From positions 2,062,501-2,126,500 of the forward strand of contig CM024191.1 of assembly GCA_013433145.1 (NCBI GenBank): a stretch of 64,000 nucleotides of DNA, read 5' to 3'. Origin of the DNA: Ascaris suum (taxonomy: Eukaryota; Nematoda; Chromadorea; Rhabditida; Ascarididae). Below are positions 24,601 to 36,000 of this stretch, piece after piece; the first letter of the stretch is position 1; every line of letters begins with the position of its first letter. The notes beneath the pieces are model-generated. The model searched no databases and had not been told where the DNA came from. It saw nothing but the letters and a program-made list of their open reading frames with translations. Made by a program: the position numbers and the translations under genes.

Positions 24601-27600
24601 TCCGGTTTTATCAAAGGAAACGAAAGGTAAAAATGAAGAGGAAACAATTTCATGGCGTAATTATTGCTTTCGTTGCGATACTTTACGAGTTATAAACAGA
24701 TAAAATTTGCCATAAACGAATAAAACTCCTCTATGACATCTGTGGTATGAAAAATCGTTACAAAAAATATTGTTCGCCGCAATCATCGGGGGGTGTAAAC
24801 AGCTAGAAGTGAAACTATGTCAATAGCATCAGAATTATACTCGTATATCCTCAGTAATGAAGGATTAAAAGCTCATGCTCCTGTTATTGTCTCCTATTCG
24901 CCTCACCTTTGCTGATATTTTTTCCCTCCACTTTCTAATCTCTTTCCGCACCTCTCAACTCCATTCTCCACCTTCCTTCTCCTTTCACCGCAACCGCCAA
25001 CCCTATACAAAGTTGAAATTAATTCGCTCTGCCGTTTGCTCAATTTTAGACAGTTTTTCGGGTTAAATAGCCAGATTTTATAAGGACAAAACAGACACAA
25101 GTTAAAAATATACTTTCAAATATGTTTTCGCAAAAAGCTTTTCATAGAAAATTGCGAGTAGAATTTCACTCTACAAACCACCATACGTATAAGCGGCTCC
25201 TGACCTAAGTAGCGTTCAACATCGGCATTGAATACTTTCTATAAGGAATCACATAAGAATTGCCTCAAAAGAGCCGCACATTGAAAATGATTTATGAGTG
25301 ACTATAAGCGTAAAAATCGATGCTGAGAACATCATCAGTTCCTAGTCTGAATAAATTTTTCGCTTCAAAGACAGTCGAAATTTGCCCACAGATGATATTA
25401 CGATGGCAATAAATAATGGCGACATTTTTTTTTTTTGATTGAATGATCTGCTGAAGAAAACTACTTAGCCTTCTACGCGGTAGGTAAACTGCTTAATGAC
25501 ATATTTTACTCATTTTTCAACTCAATGATTTTCATTTTTTTTTCTTCCTACTAAAATAATGAGCCTTGAAAACTTGAATTTATTTCAGTGACGCCTTCTA
25601 CAACAGATGTTTTCGGCGATACAACTCGCGAGATCTTTTTTTTTTTTCTCGACGCACATAATCGAAGTAAAATTATCGTTTTTTTAGCGGATCAGTTAAG
25701 CTCTCTATTAGCTTTTGAAAGAAATAAAGTACAAATTTTTCCCCTTATAAAATTTTTTCATCTATAATACCCAGTAAACAATGTACTCCCACAGTGGTCT
25801 CACTAGTGAATTTTACGATAATGACATAAGATGATGGTGCCTGATTCAAACAAACCTACCGACTATAGATTTCGGAAACGATGAAGAAATTCAAGAAATT
25901 TTAAATTATTTAGCGTTAGTTATATGAGACCTCATTTATACAACGCATAAGTCGCTGAATGCATAAAATGCACTGTGAAAACCTATGTAATAATTGTATT
26001 CTATATGCGAATTAAGATGAACTACCAAAAATGTCCACATTGCTAATAGTCAATCTAAAACATTTACTTCAAAACAACGAGTAGGAACTTTGCCTGCGGG
26101 CAAAGCTCGAGCTCCATTTTTTTTTTTTTTTTGGTTTAACGCTCAAGGTAACATCCGAGCTGTTATGCGCGCATTATCTGTTGAATTCATTGTTGAGCCG
26201 TATCAGAGTGTCGGCTAATCTGCATTTTAGCAATTGCTCACATTTTTCGTAAATTATAAGTTCAATCGGGTTGAGACGGAATAATAGACATGTATGTACT
26301 CCGATACGGTGAGTGCTGAGAAAATATGCACTTGTACGCGTCATCTGTTCTTTGCTCAATGAAGATGTTACACTTCCTCGTCAGTATGTTCGTGTATAAT
26401 GAATGAAAAGTGGGATTTATCATCGAGGCAATCAGTTAAGTGCATTGTGCATGAAGCTGTGCACTGACCGGTTTCTTGAATTTGCTTGGTCAAAAATATC
26501 ATCATATGAGGTGAATTGCTCATTACTGGATATAAACCTGAAAGACTAATACTTGAAAAACGTATTTTTGACCTCCATCCATCTGAATTTTGAATGCACG
26601 TTCAAACAAAGCAATACAAGGTTTAATAGGCAGAAGACATATGCATTCTGTGAGATTATTAATGAACTATGTTTTGCGATGGTCATCAAAATACTTGTAA
26701 TTTATTTCCAATTTATTATTAGTGGAGACACTCTAGGTGATAATGAATATGGTTCGCAATCTTAGATCGATGTGCTTCAGTGGCGGCTGATGTGCCGCAT
26801 TGCGTGTCCGTCACCGAAAATATATGGTAGGTAGGTTGACGATTGCACAACATGAGGATAGTGACATTGCACTGATATCGCAACAATGCTCTTTGCATAC
26901 TCTTCAATCTTAATGCTTTTTGCCTCCATCATAAAGATCGCATCAGGCAGTACTACTGTCACAACTATAGGAAAAACTATTACATCTAAAGAAGATCTAA
27001 CCGACTCGAAGTGAAGAGAACAACAAATTCAACTCTGGGTCGCTTATTTTGTCTCACACCAATCTCAACATACAGTCATCACCTAACGATATAGCTTCGA
27101 AGTGCTTTCTTGACCGCAAACTTCGGCGAACGTTAGCCAAAACGAATATAACGCTGATGAAACTGTGTTAACTACGACCGTCTACCTCTTCTACTAAAAA
27201 CTCCCTTCAATATCCCAACCTATTGTCTATCGGTTAGCAGTTGAACGCACTGATGAGGAGTTTGATGAAACTAGAAGTCACAAAAGCACAGAATCAACTA
27301 GGCGAGGCTTTATAACTAGCCATTTCCTCTTCAAACCCAACTGCTGGTAGTCGAACGCAAGAGCAAATAAAATGAGCCCAACTTTTTTGTAGTAGGGGAG
27401 AAGTAACGGTATGCGATGAGTAACGATTGTTACGTCCCTCAGGTAGAAAGCGAAAGACCATGATTCGAAGCATCACTGCCCATTGTACTTTTCTTCCCTG
27501 TTTAGGGTCGCAAGGAATTATAGTGCTTTTAGCCATCATGGCTTGTTTAGCACTGTTTGAAATAAGAACGTTTACATAGAGGTATCTGCCTTGTTACTCC
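21640..27600. other. Non-coding stretch with minor repeats
   Basis: No supported gene. A patch at 22275-22508 is less AT-rich and is open on both strands, but it has no recognisable motif. Minor items: a GTTTTT/GTTTTC run at about 23548-23587, a near-tandem GTGAATTCCTT(C/T)ATGC duplication at about 23940-23975, and T runs. The minus-strand frame at 26777-26962 (MTVVLPDAIFMMEAKS...) has coding-like composition but no partner exon. Confidence 0.45.
22955..23152. repeat. Dispersed tandem motif GTGATAACATTTATACAAG(C/T)GG
   Basis: Full or partial copies lie at about 22956-22968, 23050-23064, 23067-23088, 23101-23110 and 23128-23151. They share ATTTATACAAGYGG, usually preceded by GTGATAAC. The copies are irregularly spaced, so this looks like a decaying minisatellite. 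Confidence 0.65.
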
Positions 27601-27806
27601 TCTAAGTGGTGTCTCTTTAAAAACAGAGTAATTTGCTGCTGTGCACTAAGATCGTGAACACTACGGGATGTAACGATCGGGCGGAACGAGTAAGCCGTTT
27701 TACAAAGCGACAAAACAACGGCATTAATGAATTTAAACTCCCTCTGAAGCCAATTGACACCCGCCTGTCACCACGGAAGGGCGAACCGACAGTTGCCGGA
27801 AACGCC

Positions 27807-27864
27807 CACGTGCACATAGCAAGGCAAAAACACTGCATGAGTTGCGCTCAAACACGCTATAAAA
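27807..27864 (+). promoter_or_regulatory. Promoter-like patch: E-box CACGTG plus TATAAAA
   Basis: A CACGTG palindrome at 27807-27812 is followed 46 bases later by TATAAAA at 27858-27864, inside a segment (27640-27870) that is clearly less AT-rich than its surroundings. No convincing coding exon follows within 500 bases: the first ATG at 27875 gives about 20 codons, and the 28022 frame is unrecognised. This is only a candidate. Confidence 0.22.
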
Positions 27865-27899
27865 GCCATTAAATGCGTACCACTGCAACGCAAAGTTTA

Positions 27900-29790
27900 T
27901 CCACTACTGCTGCCCGAAGAGTTTGGCATTGCATTTTTTTATAGCCGCATCATTCTATCGTCTCTTCGGAGTAGTTAAATCACCATGCATCGGGTAATTA
28001 CGACTCGTGCCTATCTCCTGAATGAATAACATGCAACTTTATATGAAGACCCATCAGCTTATACTTGCTGACAACTTCAATTTACTTAATACGGTGATTA
28101 AAATGAATCAACTTGAACAATCAGCTGGTGCTCAGGCGACTGAAAGTGGAGTGCTATGCTCCCTTCCCCTGTCCTCCGTTCCCCGACTACTGGCTTTTTT
28201 TTGCAATGTCTTCGTCCCAACAAAGCGTTTCTCGATCGATTCGCGCTGAAACAGCATGTCCTTGTGATGTGAGCGAGAGCTAGTAAGCTAGTAAGCAGAC
28301 GTAGTTGGATCTGAGGCCGTCACTTGCTTGTGAAGGAGAACGGGGTGTGTTTAACGGCGGGTCACGTGGGGAAGCCCAAGAAGATAAACAGAAGGCTGCT
28401 GGAATAAGCATGAGTCCATAAGAAGTTGGGTTAGAGGGGTGACCTCACTATGGGCTCATAAGAAAAATATTCCATTTCGCTGAAACTGCGGGACTTCCCT
28501 TCGCTATCTTCAGCTTTCTCATCTTTGTTTTGTTGTCAGAATCTTTGCTTCCATCATTGCCGTGTGTTGTACTAGCTGATGTTGAATTACTCTGTGAACT
28601 TCGATACGAATGTACTTCGGGTGAGCGAATTTTCAGGTGACCAAAATGGAAAGCCCCCAAAGGTTACAGGAATATCTGCAAACCTCCAGCACTCCCTCAG
28701 ATGTTTTCCAATACGATGATGCTGAAGATTACACCTATGAAGTATTTTATTTTCAACCTCCCCAGCTACTCGTTTGTTTACTCGCTGAAGTACCCCATCC
28801 AACACATATGGTTCTTCACATGAGGATGACAAAGTAACATTCGTTGCTTGTATAAATTCGACACAAAAATACTTGACCGATAATTGCAAGAAGTTTGTAC
28901 GCACAATTCGGTGCACAGCCTTACTGACAGAGTGTCCAAGATGTTAGAAGAAATAGAAACTAATCATAATTGACGGGCATTTCATATGTGTGGTTTTTGT
29001 TGGAAACCAGCTCGATACATTCTCCTGACTTCATAAGGGTATATTGCCAGTCTCACCTGTGGAGTTAAGGACGTAAATTTATGAAAAGTTTGTTCTCGGC
29101 ATCTTTGTACTTGAAAATACTTACTGGTGAACTTTAGTGATGACCTTAGCACTGTGCGAATTCTTCGATTTCGGTGATCCGATCAGCCCAATTGCACCTG
29201 ACTTTCCTGATTTAAGTTGTCACTGCTAGAGATATTAGTGGCTGAATCATAAAGAAAAAAAACCAGGTGAACATTAGAGGCGGTCAAAAAGAAGAAATTC
29301 TTGTGTGGAAATATTTCACGGCCGAAGCTGCTGAAAACGATAGAGATTAAGCCTTGAATCTTCTATGAGATCACTCGTTTAATCTTTCAAGCTCTTTCCC
29401 TAATCTTTCCTACTTAATGAATTTGTTGAAAATCCTTTCTGCCTTTTGCCTCATTTATGGGTTCCACAAAAATACACGTCCTTTCTTAGATGTTTTATCG
29501 AAAATTTCCTCAGATGTTTGGTAAATTTTTCAGTGAGTTGCCACATGTGGCAATTCCATTAAATGCTACTGTTTTATATAATTTCCAAATATAATAGCTT
29601 CATCAAAAATTTTACGCCGCCTAATTCTGAATTTTTTCAATGCTTCGTAATGAAAAGCGGTCGACCAAAACACGAAAATGTTTGTACCATTCCTGATGTG
29701 AAAAACACCAGCAGTTAAACTGAAGGGAAGTTACACTGTGTGCGGTGATTGGTGCACTTCTGTTGCCCTCGATGCTGTAAGTGCAATTCG
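27900..29790. other. No supported gene; some coding-like patches
   Basis: The minus-strand frames at 28448-28660 and 28587-28916 and the plus-strand frame at 28637-28837 overlap. The plus frame follows a GAATTTTCAG acceptor and begins VTKMESPQRLQEYL, while the minus frame contains SSSCEEPYVLDGVLQRV. None matches a family I know, and neither strand gives a second exon in phase. These may be remnants of an old gene or repeat. Confidence 0.4.
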
Positions 29791-29795
29791 CATTA

Positions 29796-30107
29796 TTACA
29801 GTTGCTCATCATAGGCGCTCAGACTCTCACGGCTGCGGAACCATGAGAGCCACTGCATCGCAGTGACAGCAACGTCAACCGTGGTAAGTGCGCTTAAACT
29901 GAACGTCTTTACCTCGAAGATTCCTACAGCACCAACACTATTATTGGTACTGACAGTGTACCATTGTACTACTCTATTAGTTTTACTTTCAAGGGCTAAT
30001 GACAAGAAAGTTTGTAGAAGTGGTTGCTTTGTAACGTCATCGAAGAGTTTCCCAATTTTTTCGTAATTTGCTTCTCTCTCTTGATGCCAGGTGCGGCGAA
30101 TCGTTCT
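29796..30107 (-). CDS. Unrecognised 103-codon minus-strand frame
   Basis: Between an upstream TGA (complement of 30108-30110) and a TAA at 29796 the minus strand is open for 103 codons with protein-like composition. It begins RTIRRTWHQEREANYEKIG, continues KLFDDVTKQPLLQTFLSLAL and ESKTNRVVQWYTVSTNNSV, and ends RSRESLSAYDEQL. There is no ATG near the front, so if real it is an internal or terminal exon whose acceptor lies near 30100-30110. A further minus-strand frame (29621-29812) overlaps its end in another phase and could be the next exon or a frameshifted continuation. No domain was recognised. The plus strand in the same place also has splice-like sites (see findings), so the strand is not certain. 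Confidence 0.3.
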   Translation of the reverse strand, partial: RTIRRTWHQEREANYEKIGKLFDDVTKQPLLQTFLSLALESKTNRVVQWYTVSTNNSVGAVGIFEVKTFSLSALTTVDVAVTAMQWLSWFRSRESLSAYDEQL

Positions 30108-30239
30108 TCAAACGGTGTCACGTCCTTGAGCAGGGAATCCTCTCCAACTCACACGAACCAAAGGCCTGAAGCATTCAACCTAAGGGGGCTTAGCATCGGA
30201 TTGATGCAATCCTTCCGCCAACTGAAGAGCTAGTGTTCG

Positions 30240-32580
30240 AAGGAACCTGAAGTTGTCAAACTGGATACATTTTTTTGAAGGAACATATAAGGATTATAAT
30301 GTGGTAAACATTTACATTAAGAAAATAAGAATATTTTCGTAATCCGACACAACAAGTAGAGTAGAGCTCCGCAGTTTGAAAGCGCATCATGCATATTTGA
30401 ATTGATAATTTATTGTTTATTTTTATTTGCCTGCTTTGGCTACACATCGGGCTACGTATTTCCGGTCTTATGTTTGTTACCTGAACATTGCTTATAATGA
30501 AAATTCCATGGCATCTCACGAGCATTTCCTCCAAAATTTGCAAATATCATTTTGTCAAGTAAGTACAAGCGTTCTAACAACGGACGCTGCTAAATAAAGC
30601 GTTTAAAATCGGCTCGTCCTGGTCCTTTGCACAGAAGAGAAACAAATAGCGTCGAAGACCAAGAATGGAAAAGAAGGTGGATGAGGAACTTCCTATTTGT
30701 TCGCCTCGCTGGAGAGACTTTCAAAAAGTGACCACTGATTTACAACCTCACGTTGGAAGTGTTTTCAGACGGGAGTTGAACAGTAAGCGAGCGATGCTTG
30801 CGTTTCTTCACTAGAAGATTATGAGTGTGAGTTAAATAGCAAGAGAAACTTGTAGCTTGAGATCGATTGTGCACTGGGCAACGTGCAGTGAAACTACTTC
30901 TCACTGTTATAATAAATGAACAACTACTGAAAAGCAAACGCTGATACTTGTAATATGGAATCAGATACGAAAAAAAATTGCCGAATTGACCGAAATTTAT
31001 TGAGATGACGTTAGCGTCCTTCAACGGATCGACAGATTACATAAAATAACTTATTAATGAGATATGGGTATTGAAAATTTAAGGATTCTTTAGATATATT
31101 GATAAAATAATTAGAACAAAGCATTCATGTATGCGACAATATCACACTGCAAGGCATCTCTTCAATTTGGCATAAATCGGTGACTGTTTCCTGAAAGGAT
31201 AACAAAGAGACATTTCGAAATACCTTTATAATTTTGCGTAGATTCAACCTCTTTGAACCGCTTATTCATTGACGCGATATAGTTTATAATTTGATAGTAA
31301 TATCATATGCCGGTGATTTTTTCATTTCCTTCTCGAAATTATTCGTAGAGGATTCATTTTGTGCAAATCTGTTTTGTGAAATTACGCATTCGCCATTTGC
31401 AAATTCTATAACCCTCTATTGATAATTTAATGAAAAGCTAATTGTTAAGTTAATATTGATTCGATAATGAAAGAATTGAATCAAATTCAAGTGAAAATTC
31501 ATTTGCAATATCTCATATAGGTGTGATATTTAATGAACAAGAGTGAATATTTTAAAATATTTTTGCATAGAATATCTCTTTATTTCATCATTTCTATTGA
31601 AATAATTTTCGTATGTGTACTTTTGAGATAATGACGAAATGATCAATGCTCGTCGTTATTACGCTTTGCTTTTTTTTTTTTTCGTATACAATTGACACAA
31701 CATGCTATTTACGTGTAAAGCGCAATATTTGATTATTAGAATTTTATAATGGATTTTATTTCTCAATCGAGTAAAGAATTTAGTGAAAAATTTTCCATTC
31801 TTTTAGCATTTATCGACGTAATCTCACAAGAAATATTTATCACTCTCAATGTAAACTTTTGAATTTTTTTTTTGATTTTTATTATAACGCCGCATAGCAT
31901 TCTCTAATAAATGTTTTTAGCTCATCATATTCTACATTTATTGCTTTATTTTTTTTTTAGTAGACATTTTTCTTGTAATCCATTGTGATTCGATGATTGT
32001 GAAAATCTGTATTGGCTTCATAATAATTGTGCACTTTCTTACATTACTAGTTGCATTTTCAATAATTTTTGAAAGTCGTCAAAATGCGCTTGATGTCTGA
32101 TATTATAGAGAATTTGTGAAAAGTAGCTTAAAAAACGCAAACAACGGGATTGAAATCTTGATTGTAGCTATACGTTCATATGTTCCTCGTAATATATTCA
32201 TCGAGAAATCTATGAGTGAGAGGCGGCAGTTTATCCTCACATCCTTTTGTTCATATCTCCTTCTGGCATTAAGTCGCAAAACAATAGATTTTCATATGTT
32301 CAGTTGCGCGATAAAAGAGCCAAGTATAGAAAATAACATATAGGCACAAGAGTGCCGAAGTTGCAAATAAGCAAATGCCACTATATTTTGTAATACCCCA
32401 ATTAGTGGGGAATACAACAATGGTTCAAAAAAAAGTGGAACGAAGGTGATTAACAAATCAGACGAGCACGACAGTCGCCGAAATCTTGGAATCGCCCCTA
32501 GCAACGTACTCGAGCTGTTGTGTGTCTAGGCAAAAGCACGATGTTCGAAAAGCGTTTCCTTTCGCACCGCCCCCGTTTAC
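30240..32580. other. Non-coding AT-rich stretch upstream of the MIG-18-like gene
   Basis: No exon could be supported. The sequence is very AT-rich from 31020 to 32100 and becomes less so from about 32480 towards the promoter. The frames at 30740-31024 (minus) and 32116-32343 (plus) lack motifs. Confidence 0.5.
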
Positions 32581-32605
32581 TTGAATGGCCGTGGGTCGTC
32601 GACGG

Positions 32606-32612
32606 TATAAAA
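32606..32612 (+). promoter_or_regulatory. Candidate TATA box of the MIG-18-like gene
   Basis: TATAAAA occurs in the context GACGGTATAAAATGCGCACC, inside a locally GC-richer segment (about 32500-32800), 292 bases before the signal-peptide ATG. The spacing would allow a short leader, with or without a trans-splice acceptor such as the GTCGACAG at 32885-32892. No experimental support exists within the window. Confidence 0.3.
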
Positions 32613-32903
32613 TGCGCACCGCCAATGCCTACGACGTTCATTTTGCGACGTGTAGTGCGAGCTGTATTTCAGCATCGCCAACAGTTAGCGATCACTGTTC
32701 TTGGTGGTGCTCAAGCTTAAGAGGACTTACTGTGTGCGGTGTTGTGGTTATTCCCCACCATAAACACACACCGTATTGTTACTGTCGTTTCGGATTGTTT
32801 AAGGTATATTCTTAAGCCATACAACTGCATCGCTTTAATAGCTCGCTAAACCGTACATTCGAGTTTTGCTTACTTATCGCGGCAGTCGACAGCCACATCT
32901 TGC

Positions 32904-33057
32904 ATGATAGTGATGGCCTTTCTATTGTTCATCCTGCTGCTATTATTTGTTGGCGCACAATCCTTCAATAGCGATCAACAAAGCAGACGGAGATGCTGGT
33001 CATCAGGAAACGGAAAACCGGCTCAATGGTGGGAGCAAGGGGAACGCGTCGATAGGG
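32904..33057 (+). CDS. MIG-18-like gene, exon 1 (signal peptide)
   Basis: The ATG at 32904 opens a strong signal peptide; FVGAQS ends the hydrophobic core and cleavage near Ala18-Gln19 or Ser20 is likely. The mature part begins [15 protein letters not shown] and reaches [11 protein letters not shown]. The donor is ATAGGG|GTAATT, phase 1: its last G joins GG of exon 2 to make the Gly of DRG|RYWYVC. Reading on without splicing meets TAA after two codons. A second Met three codons in is an alternative start. Confidence 0.8.
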
Positions 33058-36000
33058 GTAATTAATTTCGTTTTTATTGCCTCATTCTGCATAATACCTT
33101 CAATTTTAAGTAAGGTTTTGGTGTAGTTCATATATACACGTGAATTTCTTGTGCATACATGAATTCGTCCTTTTGTGTTATTGAAAAATTTCTTCCACTG
33201 ATGATAGATGTGTCGTTTCTGTTGGAAAATTTCTCTTCTCTTCGTTTCATAAATCACAACAACCATTGTGTTAGTTTGCTGGAGTAGTCGAATCATATGG
33301 CTGCGTAGACAATAGATATTTAAGGCAGAGAACTGCGCAGATATTTTAGAACTCTACTTCAAAAGAGATGAGAAACGTACGATATTTTTTCGAATCACTA
33401 AATATTTCGCCGATATTTGGCTCAACGATAATAAATTAGTTAATTCATCGAATTTATAAAACACTCCGTCTTACTGATATTTATTTCTTATTATGTAGAT
33501 ATCACTAGATAATTATTCTGGAATTAAATTCTAGTGATGAGCAATAAAGAAGAGTTTCATTGAGCTTGATAGCGTAGTGTACTGTTTCATTCGTACTAAG
33601 ATAGATTTGATAAAAAATTGCTGTAAATTGAGTTTTCGATGTGTTTATTCTTTGATAAGAGCCGTAAAGCGTTTAACTGTGAAGCGTCAATAGTAATACG
33701 TCTTTCGTTGTTGCACACACTATAGGCAAAGTGTAACAGTTTATGAACTAGTTTAAAAGTTTTTGTATAGATGCCTACACGTTCCGGCATCTTGACTTCA
33801 TATAAAATCATCATTTTCATGAGCTCTTTTGCTCATTCATAGATGAAATGCAATTTTGACTCATTCAAAAGGGTTTTCCTTTCTCATTTGAGAGCGTAGA
33901 TTGCTCTCTTAGTAATTATACAAATTTATTTTAGTGCATCAACTCTCTGAGTACTTCTCGAAATTTGTATCTCAAAAAATACACCTTGATGCTGGAGCGA
34001 GCATGCCGGTAATATAGGTAGTACCATGTATTTTTGAATTTTCCCTTTTCTTCTTATACAGTCAATAAATTCTTCTTGTATATCTGATATGAAAGAATTT
34101 ACAAAAGGAGAGCGGGAAATATTGGTGCTAAGAATCGGTGGCGATGAATTGATACAGAGTTTCTTTTTCTTGAAAATTTCTACTAGTCAAAACTCATCGA
34201 AGTTCTTGCTCGAGAAAGGAATGGTCTTAATCCTCGCACCCGTCACTGTTTAATTTAACTGTATACGGCTTCCACGCACAACTGCTAGCCACTTATTCGT
34301 TAGTATATTACAAAATAAACTAATCTGCGAATAATTTGTTCCACATGGATATGGAATTGTCCTTTCCCTCTATAATTGCTTTTCGGGCTCGATTATGGAG
34401 CATTCGACAACGATCTTTTTCCCAACATTATGCTCGCATGAATGCAGAGACATGACAACGCATGCGACAATGAAAAGGATCGTAAGGGCCCACAATCCGT
34501 GATGAGGAAGGGTCGAAACTTTTGAAATTGATGGGAAAACAGAGCTTATCCTGAGTTATATTCTCACACAGACGGCATAGTGCAGAATAATGTATCATAG
34601 CCGTGTTTCATGTCGTACGGTGTTTCCGTATATACTTATTGTGAGGTGAGATTAAGGTGCTTTTCAACGGAAGGCCACCTGGAGTCAAAGTCCGCGTATT
34701 GACCATAGCAATGCGCCGGAAAATAGACACGGCTTCACTTGATTCTGTAAGGATGAGTTCCCATTGGCTCGTCTAGTTTTCCAGGTCTTCAAGATGATGT
34801 ACACCCTATGTGGAAATGCGGTCGAGTGAACTGTGAAACGACATAGGTATGAGGACGAACAGTTTATCACACTTATACAATAAGATGACAAACAAACTCG
34901 TTCACAAGGATAGCTTCGATCATAGACACGATCACATAGTCGCACCCGGTGAACTCCACAGAGCCGCCGATCACCTCACGCGCTTCCATGGTCACAAGTG
35001 GGCCCATTTGCCCAGCTGGAATGAATACATGAGCACATCAACCCGATATATCCCCGAATTTGCCTCAAGCTAATCTCACGACGCATGCTGGGCACTTTTA
35101 CGGCGCACTATTCCCCTTTGAACTATAGCCGACTTGTCTACCTTACTGTATAACAGTAAAGTAGTTTTCGACACCTTTTGGACAGCAGTGTAAGAGGCAT
35201 TTATTTGACCATTTTGAACTCGCCGTAATTCCTATGATATTTTTATCAGCTCTGATACTAACAATATGGGCGATGAAAAAGCATTTTATTGTCTGTGGTT
35301 TGCTACTTCTGAGAAATCGCTTCCTTCGTGACGAACGTCTAACGAACGAAATATGGTACACAATGAGCGAATGTGCGCTGATATTTTTAACTGTTATAAG
35401 GGAACATTTAGACCTATAGTGGCAATATAGTGACTTTGTATCTCACATCAACATAAGATATTATTCGCATATCAAGCAGTGCTAGTTTATTTGCCTAAGT
35501 TCTCTGAAATGGTAAGCGATCCTTTAAGTTATTTTTTGAATAGGGGATGATGCTTTGAAGGGCTATTGCAATCATTAAATAGTTCGAGCAGTTGAAGAAT
35601 TAACATAGTCTGCAATGAATTTAATGTGAGGTGCTATTTGACGGTATATAGATCGCATACACAAGATGCAGATGTTTGACACTGTCGTTGTCTTTAGCGT
35701 TTTTGTACAAGAATAATGCGCAGTTTTACTCGTTAGAGGATTTTAAATTTGCTCCTGTCTCCTAAACCTCTTCAACGAATACTCTTTCCAAACTTATTCG
35801 TGAAACTGCTTGTTTCCTTTTATTCTTCGACGGAATTTGCCGAACTTCGATATTTGGATGTTAGAACACCGAACTGATGCAAATATCAAGTTACAATAAT
35901 TAATTTTGTTGATGGCAAAAGGCGAGGAATATAAACTATAGCAGCTCTTGCATGAAAGTTATTCTTGATCATCTTAATGCCCTGTCATATCGCATCAATA

